This document shows positions 33,024 through 52,358 of a stretch of DNA of 64,000 bases, one piece after another. The notes under the pieces are model-generated. The model saw only the letters and a program-made list of their open reading frames with translations, was not told where the DNA came from and ran no database searches. The translations under genes were made by a program, and so were the position numbers. Position 1 is the stretch's first letter. Every line of letters begins with the position of its first letter. The stretch is from NCBI GenBank assembly GCA_951804985.1, contig OX638132.1:19263529-19327528 (forward strand), read 5' to 3'. The stretch comes from Dryomyza anilis (lineage: Eukaryota; Arthropoda; Insecta; Diptera; Dryomyzidae).

Positions 33024-36000
33024 CTTAATGCAGAAAATCTATAAGACGAATTCAATTAAAATACATTTACGACATGCAAAAACAAATGCATAATAAAAAA
33101 TACAAAGTAAACACACGTTGCTTAATTTATTGTTTTCCATATTTTTCACACTATTATACAATTAAATTAAAATCACTAAAATTATTTAGAATACTAAACA
33201 TAAACAAACTATGACTCTCTTTACAGACCAACTTCCGGAAAATGATGATGGTGCAGCCACTAAAAGCTCAGAGAAATTGGGTTTGTGCCAATTTAACGAA
33301 ACTACGTAGACTCCCATCTGCGTCAGAAGAATTTACTCAAGCACATGATTCATTTTTCTAAATTAATTAGCAGCTGCAATAACAAAGATTTAAGTGATAA
33401 CGTAGCCATATAAACGTTTGGAAGTGGTACGAATGATACAGCGTACAGATGGAGATACTGATTATGAATACAGATAAGTGGACGTACCTGATACAAATGG
33501 ATAACGAAAGTGAATATACTCTCGCACCTGTAGCATAGGGTATAAAAGTGTTCTTGGAAATAAATTCATGAAATGATAATGTTACTTGATAAGGTATGAA
33601 TGTAAAAAATTAAAGAATGTTTCCTTGAACAGTAGCATAATACTGGCTACGCCCTAAATATCGTTTTAAAAGTATTCAACGCAGTCGAAAATAAATTTAT
33701 AATTATTAGGTGCTATCCTTAATAAGTTTATTCTCAAATAAAGACATTTGGAAGTGGGAATGTCCCATAAATCAATACAAACATAACATGAAAAATTATT
33801 ATTTTATTATTTATTTCCCAGTTATTGATAATATTTGCATCTCCAGTATTTTGCAATTGATAAAAAAAACATCACACAGGTCATCACACATCACACACAT
33901 ACATATCATGCAACCAAAATAATTTATAAAAAAATGAGTTACACAGTTTGTTCCCAGATATTCATTTGCTTATATTAGTTAAGAAAATGGACAATTATTA
34001 TTTATATATTCAATCTCGCAAATTTCGTAATACCAATAAAATAATCTTATAACTTTATTCCATAAATCATGTTTTAGTAATAAAAGCATAGCAATGTAAT
34101 ATTTACCAATCAACTTTTATTTTTATTAAAAACAGAATTTCACAATGATTTATTGCAACATTTTGAGCATAACAAATCTCTTTGTTAAACTTTTACTTTC
34201 TTTAATATTATTAGGTACTGCTTTGTAGTTTGATTATCTCTTTTTGTGCGTAAATAAAATTATATATTTATTACTTCACGAGATAATTGTATTCTAGAAG
34301 AACCAAAGTACTAAAGTTAGAATAATCATATGTTTACTGATGAAAGTGCAAAATGTAAAACTGTTTTCATTCCAGTCTGTACATTCCAGTCATTTATAGG
34401 GTAGATGTACACTATATCTACATCAATTAAGATTAAACTTTTACCATCATAGTAATCTTGTACATAATAATCGTAATTTTTGTACTGATTTTACACTTTT
34501 ATGAACATTCGCAAAATAAAAAAAATATATATTGCCGCATCGATAATATACAGTATATCCTTAAACATTATCTGTGAAGGAAGTTCGCGGTACATTGTCC
34601 AACGTCTATAGCAGATATGCGAAATCTTTGATTATAACCATTCCCAGCAGGAATGGACATCAAAGGAATTGGCGACAAATGCATCAATGATGAATCGAGG
34701 ATATTGTAGAATTTCGTCATTGATAACTTGTGTACAACGATTACATGCAGGACATTTCATTAACGATGTCAAAATCATACGTGACCACACTCAGAAAAAA
34801 ATACTATATAAATAATATTTTACTACAATCAAAAATAGTCAATAGTATAAATTATTATTTTAATCGGAAAATACCATTATATACTACAAAATACCATGAC
34901 ATCGCCATAAAGTTTATATGAAAATGTTTATTTTTTGTTTACTATTAAATCAATACTTTTCCCATTGACCAATTTCAATCGGATTTGCTGGGTGCATTTC
35001 ATGTACAATCTTCAATATAAGCAAATCGAGAAATCGTATATGCTACGACGGATACAAGCTCAATGATCCGTAAACATGCCGTCAATGACAGTATTCGTGT
35101 GTGTCGTATGCTCCGTATAAATGTTTCTTTGGTATCGACATTCGGCTGAAAAATGCAGAAGCAGTGTATATCAAAACAGGCACCAGTACCAGTTTTTCAT
35201 TTTAGGGCCATATCATGACTGGCGAAGCGAATGTAGTTGGCGAAGCGAATGTAGTTGGCGAAGCAAACTTAAAAAAGGTATCACAGCTTCAATTCGCCAG
35301 AATAAAAATAAACTAATGCCTGTAATTTTAACAACTAGATATCTAGCTGTGTATAGATATCTACCGTGTAAATCAAATTTAGCAATTTCAACACTTTATA
35401 CACCATATCTACTCGGCAATTTGTAGTGTATCTAACACGGTCCATTTGCTATAGTTATCTATTAGGTAAATAAAATTCAAACAAAATGTCAAATAAATTT
35501 GTATATTTGTTGATGTCAAAAATATGAACAATATCATGCACAAATTTTGCTTTTTTTTATTTGCAAAAAGATATTTCAACACAAAACGTGGAGGGAATAT
35601 TCAAATTGGCATGTTTTCTTGTCCTCCACTTTTCACAATACACTGAAAATTTATTTATTTTTAATTTGCTTCAAAATTATTGCCGCATTTATTGAATTTT
35701 TAAAATTTGAAAGTTAATTTTATAACAAATTTGTAAAAATTTAAATGCAAGTGATGCCATATTTTAGAAAAATCCTCTTGGATAGAAACACGTAGGTAAA
35801 AAACAGTTAAAATTACCGAACGAAATATCTTACTAGGTACGAACACCAATAGATATCTACTCGTTAAAATTACGGGCATAAAGCGAACGTAGAAATCATT
35901 CGCCTGAACTTCATTCGTCTGCCGAATGGAAGCTTTATTCGTTCGTTCGTCAGGTTCAATATATAGTTAATACTTCACATTTGAGCAAAAAACGAAATGA

Positions 36001-37157
36001 CATCTAGTTTAAACTAAGTTTAATTTGAAAATCATGATACAATTATTCAAGGTAGAAGTATTAGAGTTCTTGTTCTTCTTAGGCGTCCCGTGCTGCTGTC
36101 AAACGCCTGCAAATACTGTCAAATGTCCCGTGCCTATGTCAAAATGTTGTATGGGATTAGAAAATTTTGTGAGAGGCGCTCTAGGATACTGGAGACATGT
36201 TAGGTATATATATATATATTTGATCAGTATTACACTATGACTTTAATCACTTGTTTTTATTCATTGCTTTATACTGGTATTAGGAAGGTTCAAAGTTTTC
36301 TGGATTTGCTCATATAACATAAGGATTCTAGACATTCTTGATGAAATGCATGATTTTTTCATAGAAATTCATTGATTCAGAGTAGAGATGGGTATGTGAT
36401 TGAGTTTAAATCTGACGTGCCCATCTCTAATTCGTTACTGGTACGTCTTACATGAAGGGGGGTTATTTGTATGAAAATTTCGTCAATGCTGAGCGAAAAT
36501 GCTCGATGGTTCATGGCATTTTCCGTTTGTTTCGGTTCCAAAAATGATTTGTTTATATGAAGTTATTCATAAACGTAGCAAGTTATTCAAACGTAGCAAT
36601 AACTAAGAAATGTAGATGCAATAATTGTATAATTATATTTCGCATATGTATGTTTCAATATTTACTTAATTTGTACAGAACTTTTATAAAATATCCATGC
36701 ATTGAATTGATTTAACAAATATTCAATATAAGTAGAAAAAACAAAAAGAAAATATAAAAAAAGAAAATGTTCTCTACAAATTACAATATGTAACATATAA
36801 CAGATTATAAATTCACTCCTACGAATTCAAACAAAACTCAAAATTTTGTGAAAAACAAACCAAAAATGTAGCTTGATGTGCTGCATTACCAAAATATTTG
36901 AGAAAAACAGCTAAAATTCTTTGCTAAAATTGAAAGATTTCATTCGGAGAACGAACTGCAATAAACATTGCAATTTTAACTAAATTTTGTTAAATATATA
37001 AATTTTTATGACATACATATATATATATATAATATTAATAATAGTAATTTACACATGAACATTAGTTTTACATAAATAAATTGAAGTGATTTCGGTGATT
37101 GGATCGCTTCTTGCTGGTATGATGTTTAATATTTGATGCAGCTAGCTTCACAATTTG
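33024..37157. other. Intergenic region between PI4KII and spartin
   Basis: No supported gene. 34787 carries a TIR-like ACACTCAGAAAAAAATAC (relative of 7518). 35020-35133 is an inverted copy of the left end of the 46.8 kb element. 35218-35270 is an 18-bp tandem repeat. 33520-33550 has a DINE-like CATAGGGTATAAAAGTG end. An ATATAT microsatellite is at 36204-36220. A 71-codon frame at 36025 has no recognisable similarity. Confidence 0.5.
35218..35270. repeat. 18-bp tandem repeat, about 2.7 units
   Basis: TTGGCGAAGCGAATGTAG is repeated head to tail, the last unit ending GAAGCAAAC. It is followed by ordinary AT-rich DNA. Confidence 0.85.
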
Positions 37158-44986
<7,829 letters not shown>

Positions 44987-46154
44987 CAGGAATTAAAAAT
45001 ATTCAAAATCAAAAATATATAGGGGGTTGACGACGACACGTTGTATTAATTCTTAAACGAAGCAGAACGCAGAACCACTGATAAACACCCTACGCCGTAG
45101 TTTAAGTTTTTTTTTTATATAATTTAAAGGGCGGCTGCAATATTTACAGGGTTTTCTTTTAGTATTTATGTATGCTATTTAATCATGTTATTACTTGCAA
45201 ATATTTCGTAAATTGTGGCCTTTGAGATTAAATTTGTTGTTTATTGATTTGTTCTTTGTTCCTCGTTAAGTGATGCGTCGTTGTTGCTGTTGCTTCAGAC
45301 TTTTTTCTTATCAATTGAACAAAATAAAATATATTATCACGATTTCTTTGGTCTCCTCTTTTTAAATAACTTATTTTAATAATCACAAATTCTTTAACTC
45401 GGCGAACAACGATGCAATCAATCTATTAATTCTTTTATGTTTAAAATCGCAACAATAATCAGAATCTGCAATTGAGGTTTTGACAGCAGAATAAATTCAT
45501 GTTAATTCATGATAGAAACAAAAAAGTGTCGTGATATAATTCTCTAAATTCAGCCGTCATTTTTTAACGTCAAATAAAAATATATTTATAACATGATATA
45601 ATTAAGCTGTCAAAAACGAAGTTATAAAATTTTTGCAAGGCCATTTCGAATTTGCGGAGGTCATATTGAATTTTTTCGAAGGCAATTCGAACTTTGCTCG
45701 GTCTTTGCTATATCAGATAAGATTATTAACGCTATATATATCTATATCTATTTTTATCTATCGATAACATTTGAACTCAAATATTTATAAACAAAATCAA
45801 ATATGGTAGATTTGAACTTTCGTAACTGATGATATTTGATATCGATTATTGACCATTGATTTGGGCTTCCAGTTTATTCTTCTAAAAACCTACACGATAC
45901 TATGCAATTAATTCGTTAATCAATTTTTTTAATAATTTTGTAAAATTAACAAAAGAAATGTAATTTACGTAAAAACTTAATATATTTTGAACTATTTTAC
46001 GTAAATATGTGATTAATGTTGCATTAATTGCAAATATAACAACAAATAATTATAGTGTATAAATTCTAAAATGACGTTTTTAATATTCGTTCGATTATTC
46101 TCAATAACAAATTTAATATATATAACAACTTTAATCAATATAGCAAAAAAAGTA

Positions 46155-46466
46155 GCCGCGGTAGCTCAGTGGTTAGTGCGTTGGACTGCGAGCCGAAAGG
46201 TCCCCGGTTCAAGACTGGACTGGGGCTAACAACATCTTTTCATAGAAACATTTTTCTATACCGCGCTACCTCTCGTCAGTAAATGGCAAACTTACGAGAG
46301 TAAAACCATTGCCTATGAAAAAGCTCTCACCCGCCGTTCGGATTCTGCAATAAACTGTAGGTCCCACCACTTTGAGTACAAATATAACACGCACAGCTCA
46401 AAATGGTGAGAGAGTTCGGCCGATGTTCTATACAGGACTGTAGCGCCAAACTATTATTATTGTTAT
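46155..46466 (+). mobile_element. tRNA-derived SINE, intact, with target-site duplication
   Basis: Starts GCCGCGGTAGCTCAGTGGTT (box A) and has box B GGTTCAAGACTGG about 55 bases in. A non-tRNA body contains CTAACAACATCTTTTCAT, ACCGCGCTACCTCTCGTCAG, CACCCGCCGTTCGGATT and GAGTACAAATATAACACGCA, and it ends in an ATT-repeat tail (TATTATTATTGTTAT). It is flanked by a perfect 14-base direct repeat TAGCAAAAAAAGTA at 46141-46154 and 46467-46480. RNA polymerase III promoter boxes are inside the element. This is the reference copy for four others in the window. Confidence 0.92.
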
Positions 46467-46821
46467 TAGCAAAAAAAGTAATTACATTTTTTCCAATTAA
46501 CCACTTCTCATTATTACGAATATTGAATTCAATGCAATTAAAAGTTACATCGGCTGAATTTCAATTAAAAATTAATTGAATTGATTAACATTTTTTTTAT
46601 ATGTACACAGTTTTTGTTTCTGTGTAGCTCGTATATATATTCGAGGTATATAAAATATGTAAGAAGAATAAACGTTTAATTTTATATTTTAATAGTTTTC
46701 TGTATTTATTTTCAAATATTTTAATTTGTTGTTTTACATTTTATTTAATAAATTTTTCCATGTGACAGCGTCACATGCTTAAAAATTATAAACAAATCTA
46801 TTTTTATTAACAAGAAGAATA

Positions 46822-47339
46822 CCCAAGAAACATTTATACGGAGCCTACGACACACACGGAATCACAATAATGTCATTGACGGCATATTTACGGAGAATTG
46901 AACAAGTATCCGTTGTAGCATATACGATTACGTACCGTTATCGAACCGTCAAATCGGAATACTCCGTTAAAATTCCGTTTTCCTCCGTAATTTTAATAAT
47001 TCCGTATGATTGCCGTTTTGTTGTAGTCGTTTACGGTACACTCTCAGAAATATATTGTTACATTTTAACAATATGGGAAGTTCATTTAATAAAAATGTGA
47101 TTTAATAAAAATGTTTAATAAAAATGTGAAGTAAACCAAAAAAAAAAACCTTAAAAAAAAGCTGCCCATATTGTAAAACTGCATTCGAGTTTCGAACAAA
47201 ATTCCGGAGGAATTGCTGTTCCTGGGAGATTGACGATACCAAAAAATTTTACCTGGGAACAAAAACTTCCGAGCGAATAGCATATTCCCCAAGTCTTCAC
47301 GATAAGGCTGACTGTTAACGGACCGTTTTGCTTCTTGGG
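46822..47339. mobile_element. Small TIR element, CCCAAGAAACA ends
   Basis: Left end CCCAAGAAACATTTATACGG; reverse complement of right end CCCAAGAAGCAAAACGG. The interior has repeated TACGG/CCGTA words. The left ~120 bases recur inverted at 35020-35133. The CCCRAG start resembles the foldback at 15758. No protein. Confidence 0.55.
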
Positions 47340-47509
47340 CATTTAATCATTATAAATGCTGTTGTATTTTAACAATACTAAATTTATTCGTATTATTATT
47401 GTTGAAACATCTGGGATATTTTTTATAATTCAAGTATTGTTTAAGAGAAATTTAACAAAGCTTGCTCTTGTTAATAGTACAACCATATTTTTCGGTGTAA
47501 TATGAAGAA

Positions 47510-47611
47510 AAGCAGCGCAGCACGAAACGTCAAAAGTCCACTTAGTATCGATTTCAAAACGTATCGATATCGATACCAGGTAGACTTTTGACGTTTTGTG
47601 CTGCGCTGCTT
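47510..47611. promoter_or_regulatory. Hairpin with DRE motifs upstream of CCDC174
   Basis: Arms of 29 bases, AAGCAGCGCAGCACGAAACG... and its reverse complement ending CGTTTTGTGCTGCGCTGCTT, differ at one position. The 44-base loop contains two overlapping TATCGATA words (47562-47569, 47568-47575) and a TATCGATT at about 47546. TATCGATA is the DREF-binding DRE element of fly housekeeping promoters. It is 210 bp upstream of the CCDC174 start codon. Confidence 0.6.
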
Positions 47612-47821
47612 ATTTTTTCTCCTTTCGAAAACATGGAAAATTGAAAACAAACTAATTTTGTTTTCCCTCGTTAATATCATTACTAAACTAATAACACACA
47701 CGGAAACTAGTTATCGGTAGCTAATAAGCATATGCCAATTTAGTGATTATTTCTATATATCAATAGATATTTAAAAATTAATATATAAATAGAAATAAAT
47801 AAAAACATTTTTAAAAATAAA

Positions 47822-49516
47822 ATGAATGATCCAAATAAAGTTATAAATGTGAACCTTTCTTCATTGTTGAGTCTTAAAGCGGAGCTTCTGCGAAAACAGT
47901 CCGAAGTAAGTAGAGCCAAAGCAACGCGAGTGGCCGTCGATGACTTTACTCCCAACAAACTGAGTTCAACAAAGAAAAAAGATGCAGAGCAGAAAAACAG
48001 CACGAACGATAAATTGGAAACCCCCATTGTAGCTGAGGTTGAAGATACGGCGTTGCTGGAAAAATCCCAAAAAACCTTAGTGGCAAAGAGTAAATTCTAT
48101 GAACGAATGACTCGCACTGGTGGCCAGTTGAATTCAGACGACAACTGCCTGGTGCTGTTCAATCGCAAAAAGCAGGAGAACGACGAACAGGCCTCACCAC
48201 CACCTGCTTCAGCTAAAGAAGCATATGAGGCAAGTAGCAGTGACAGCAGCTACAGTGACTCGGAAACGGAAGATGAAGAATGGGTTGAGTACACTGACTG
48301 TTTGGGACGAACTCGTAAATGTCTGCGCAAGGATTTAGAATCAGTCAAAAAACGGGACAAAGATTTGGCCGCTAGTATGCCGGAGCGCTTGGACCAAAGC
48401 AAACCGAACTGGATGATAGATGTACAAGGATCTACGGAGGAACAAGATGATATTCTCATTGGTCCTCAACCAACGGAGTCGATATTTAGCGAAGGTTGTT
48501 CTGTGATGTCAAAACATGATGAAATGCGGGCCAAGTGGGAGAAAACGCATGAGGAAAATGTGCACAAGCACGACATACACTACCAGGATGTATTCTTTGA
48601 CGAAGCTAGGCAACACGGCGTCGGTTATTATGCCTTTTCCACGGACGAAGCGGAACGAGCCAAACAACAAAGTGAATTGGATGAAACACGCAAACAAACC
48701 ATGGCCGAGCAGCAACATCGTGACACTTTGCGTGTTCAACGTGAGCAAATTATTGCAGAACGCGTTTGGGCAGCAAAGAATCGACAACGTGCACGACTTG
48801 GTTTGCCTCCACTGGAAAAGAGTGTGCCGACCGAATTGCCGAATGCCGATTCAGACAATAAAGTGGAAACAAAAACCGAACGAAAAGACCGCAAACGTTT
48901 AGAGAAATTGAAGCGCAAACAGGAAAAACTACAGACGCAACAAGAGTTGGAGCGTAAGCAGCACGTGCGCCCGTGGGACAAGGAAAAGGAGGGTGTCAGC
49001 GTGCCAGCTACAACCACACTGTTGCCAGAACAGACACAAACTAACGAAGAAGAATGGGTTTATAAGCCTGAACGTTTACCTATGTCTCAACAGGAATGGA
49101 ACGAACATAAACGCGCTGAACGAAATCCAGAATTTGCACCTGTAGCTGCAGCAACATTCGCAATGCCGCAACCACTTAAACGTACAAACTTCAGTAGTTC
49201 CTCACATGCGGTCACGCCGTCTGTCGACTTTGTTAGCTTTCAGAGCTCCAAGACCAATAAACAGTTCCAACGTCGTAATTACGAAATTGGCAGCCAACCA
49301 ACAACAGAATCAGCTCCATCATACAGTAGAGGTGCTGCGATTCCACCACCGGCCAATTTAGATGCTGATGCTTACCTGCCCGCACATGCAAAAAAATCAA
49401 AATCCAGCAATGAGCTGGAGCGTTCTATCGAAGCAGGTCTGCGCTTTTTACGAAACAACTCGGATAAGGATTCAATGTCACTAAAGTCCAGCTGGACAGC
49501 GAAGGCAGATTATTAA
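47822..49516 (+). CDS. CCDC174: CCDC174 homolog, coiled-coil nuclear protein
   Basis: Single-exon frame of 564 residues. Human CCDC174 is a nuclear, exon-junction/splicing-associated protein of 467 residues. The family pattern is present: N-terminal SLLSLKAELLRKQSEVSRAK then VDDFTPNKLSS, KSKFYERMTRTG near residue 92, DEEWVEYTDCLGRTRKCLRK at about 148-168, KWEKTHEENVHKHDIHYQDV and GVGYYAFSTDEAER, followed by a long Lys/Arg/Glu/Gln-rich coiled coil (about 270-390) and KPERLPMSQQEWNEHKR. The C terminus is Ser-rich with LERSIEAGLRFLRNNSD. The ATG at 47822 follows an A-rich leader (AAAATAAA). A poly(A) signal is near 49545. It converges on the CHK-kinase gene. Confidence 0.93.
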   Translation: MNDPNKVINVNLSSLLSLKAELLRKQSEVSRAKATRVAVDDFTPNKLSSTKKKDAEQKNSTNDKLETPIVAEVEDTALLEKSQKTLVAKSKFYERMTRTGGQLNSDDNCLVLFNRKKQENDEQASPPPASAKEAYEASSSDSSYSDSETEDEEWVEYTDCLGRTRKCLRKDLESVKKRDKDLAASMPERLDQSKPNWMIDVQGSTEEQDDILIGPQPTESIFSEGCSVMSKHDEMRAKWEKTHEENVHKHDIHYQDVFFDEARQHGVGYYAFSTDEAERAKQQSELDETRKQTMAEQQHRDTLRVQREQIIAERVWAAKNRQRARLGLPPLEKSVPTELPNADSDNKVETKTERKDRKRLEKLKRKQEKLQTQQELERKQHVRPWDKEKEGVSVPATTTLLPEQTQTNEEEWVYKPERLPMSQQEWNEHKRAERNPEFAPVAAATFAMPQPLKRTNFSSSSHAVTPSVDFVSFQSSKTNKQFQRRNYEIGSQPTTESAPSYSRGAAIPPPANLDADAYLPAHAKKSKSSNELERSIEAGLRFLRNNSDKDSMSLKSSWTAKADY

Positions 49517-49759
49517 CAATATATGTTGGGTACCTTATTCAAAAAATAAAATAATTCTGGGTTTTTTTTTAAATATATTTCGCTATGTTTTTTATTGAAA
49601 CACTCACATTATTGGACAAATAGTTAATAAGTAGACCGTTGTAATATAGTTAGTTTAAATAAACATAAGTCTTAGTACTAAAAAATAAACAAAACATGCC
49701 AAAAACTTACATATGGGCATTTATTGTACTGATAGTTTCTATTATTAACTGGAAAACAA

Positions 49760-52358
49760 TTAGAGCATGCCTCTATCAACTAAATCGATTAGGACGTCGG
49801 ACATTTTCTGTCGACACAAATCGTTCGGAGGAAAATTTAATTCCGGCGCACCGTTTTCCAGTTCTTCGCTGTGTAATGTTGTTATATACATATCGGGTGC
49901 GTCGTCGGTGGAACATGTACTTATTGGTATTATGTCTAAGGCAAGGCCAAGTGCAAAGCGTGCAAATATCTTGAGTTCCTGCAAAAACCTGTAGAATTTA
50001 TGTTTTGAATAATTACTCAATTGAATTTGAAAGAAAGTTAAGATTATGAAAAACGTTTTTGTTTAACTTGTATATTGTAAAAGTTCTAAAAGACTCAATA
50101 AAATACTTTACTTTTTCTACAAAAAATAATTTTGAACCACAACCAAAAATATAAAATAAATTTGGTTTGTTCTTTATACTTTTCCAAAATATTAAAAAAA
50201 CCTGTGTAAAACCGAAACTGTTTATACCGGTAATGGGAACCTATTTTAGGTGTTACAGTTACTGATTTCGATTTCAATCCATGGTTTTTTTTATCAATAT
50301 TTACTTGGTCTACTACGAGTTAATTTTTAGATTGAAAAAATTACTGTTATTTACGGGAAACTTATACCAGAATAGGTGATATTCGTTAGTTTATTTTATG
50401 ATCATACAGAAAGGTACCACAAAAAGGAAACATACAAACAGATTATAGAAAAGTTTCTATGTTAAATTCTAAATTACATTTAATGCTTGTCTTCAGTCAG
50501 AAGGATATCTGCGGACAGTAAGAGAGGTGTAGTATTTCGAAATGATGTCCATTTATTGAAAGGACAGCTGACGGTATGGGTACTTAAATTAATGAAAATT
50601 GTCTTACGATAACAAGTTTTTTAGTTGTTTTCAAAATTCGTATCCCATTTTTACCTCTGGACCACTTCAAACAGTAACTGCGCCTTATTTTAATTGGTTT
50701 GAAAATGGGTAGGGTACTTAATATCGGCTAAATCTTCATAAATTTCGTAAACCAAATATCAAAATGTCTCTAAATAAAAATTATTTTTGGATTTATTTCG
50801 GATTTTTGGTTTAAGTATTATGTTTATGATATGCGAACTATGTTGAAACATATTTCATAACCTGTTCAGTTTTAGCAATTACTTACAAGGTATAGAGCTT
50901 CTCCTGCGTCGCACATGCTTCTGGAATGTGTGTACAAAGCTTTTGTAGGCATTGCCACAATTCGCCAGTGTATAGTTTTAGGAATCGGTTCAAATGCTCA
51001 TCACGCATAGATTTGCTGGTACAGCAGAACAGTAAATTGGCCACGTCCAGTGTAATAGAGCTGTAACGAATTAGCTGAAAATCGACCAAACACACCTACA
51101 TATAGTTTTTAATTAATGATTATTACCTATTTTTTTTAAATAATATATTCAAACCTCTAAAACATTAACATGTTCGCCATTCGTTTCGTAACGATATAGA
51201 AAATTATTAGCCCAGCAATCGCCATGGCATATGGCCGATAATGTTGACTCTGTACCAACCAGCTGCATCATGCGTGAAAAGAATGAAGTACTCTCTGCAA
51301 ATTCCTTAAATGTTATCAAATATTTCGAATCCTCTGCCAGTACATCCGAAACCATTGCAATTGCATTCTGCGTCAAACGCTGATAATAGTTTTTGTACCA
51401 GGCCTCATTCGATGCACAAAATAGACCCTCAGATGTAAGATTACGTAAAGTCTCAAACTGCTGTGGCTTTTCGAATTTGTACGCCAAACTAAGTCCATGG
51501 AAGACGGCCAATTGTTTTAAAACTATTTCAGTTTCATCTATGGAGAGCCCTTGTTTTCGATCGGGCATTTTAAAATCACGAGAACGTAGATCCTCTGTTG
51601 TGAATATGGATAAAATAAATAGTGGTTGATAAACGTTATAATTTTTGTTTTGTTCTGAATGCAAATTACACTAACAGTGGTAAAAGATAAACATGGCCAC
51701 AATTGCATTTGCAATAAAAATCAACATGTTAAGTAGTGTAGTTAATAACCAAAGCATATTTATAAAGTTTTGACTCATTTTAATTTCATTCACATTCGAG
51801 TTCAAAGAATATATAATTTTTAACTCGTATATTTACCCATAATCAAAATATCCGAGCGTGCAAAATAACAATTTGGTATGGCCGTAAAAACTTTATCGGT
51901 TTTACTACTTTGAAATCTCAATAGTTCCGGCATGATTGTCGTATAGAATTCAACCTCATTGCTTTAAATAGTTAAAATATAAAAAATAACCGATTTTACA
52001 CAACGAAATCTTACCGAAATAATTTGTCGCTTTTATATGCTTCCCGACGAGCTAGATTTTCGGGAAGCCTTTTTGATATTAGCGCTTTTTCCCATAACTT
52101 AGTATTTTTCTCATCCACGCACTTGCGATGCCCTTTTAACTGTATGCGATAAAGTGTAGCCGTATAGTTATCACCACGTCCTGATCCTTGTTCCTCCTAA
52201 ACAAAGTGTATTTTTTAATTATTTCATATTTACGGTTTTTTTACACTCACATCTACGGAATCGATTTGTACGCCGGGTTCAATTCGCTGAAAGATGTTTT
52301 GATAAATGTCAACCGACAATGTGGCACTAGTCATCCCTATATTTTCTGTTATTCCCAT
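49760..52358 (-). CDS. Ecdysteroid kinase-like (EcKinase/CHK domain) protein
   Basis: Member of the large insect EcKL family of small-molecule kinases related to choline/aminoglycoside kinases, linked to ecdysteroid phosphorylation and detoxification. Six exons close in frame: 52358-52251, 52196-52015, 51961-51837, 51594-51155, 51095-50887 and 49988-49760; 430 residues. Motifs: GRGDNYTATLYRIQ (nucleotide-binding strand, about residue 40), REAYKSDKLFRNEVEFYTTI, PNCYFARSDILIMGEDL, the catalytic CHGDCWANNFLYRY (D about 264, N about 269) and metal-binding VDFQLIRYSSITLDVANLLF (D about 290). The C terminus FARFALGLALDIIPISTCS is characteristic of the family. The substrate is unknown. No signal peptide. 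Only one family member is in the window, though these genes often form clusters. Confidence 0.93.
49989..50886. other. Intron 5 of the EcKinase-like gene
   Basis: The only long intron in this gene, AT-rich, with canonical ends (donor GTAAGT on the minus strand at 50886, acceptor CTACAG at 49989). No embedded gene or clear repeat. Confidence 0.6.

Larger units (their letters stand above)
44987..47821. other. Divergent spacer between PI4KII and CCDC174
   Basis: 44987-45450 is the likely promoter and 5' UTR of PI4KII (minus strand). Then AT-rich DNA, an intact SINE with target duplication (46155-46466), a short TIR element (46822-47339) and a hairpin with DRE motifs (47510-47611) upstream of CCDC174. 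Confidence 0.5.

Noticed and set aside
36025..36240. 71-codon frame with several cysteines
   Set aside because: No family resemblance and no start or splice context; composition alone is not enough.
46155..46230. tRNA gene
   Set aside because: Box A and box B are good, but the sequence continues into a conserved SINE body with a tail and target duplication, and no proper cloverleaf acceptor pairing is seen.
46870..47100. 76-codon frame
   Set aside because: Lies inside a small TIR element with repeated TACGG words.
49696..49974. Plus-strand 92-codon frame after CCDC174
   Set aside because: It is antisense to the last exon of the EcKinase-like gene, whose FARFALGLALDIIPISTC motif is recognisable.
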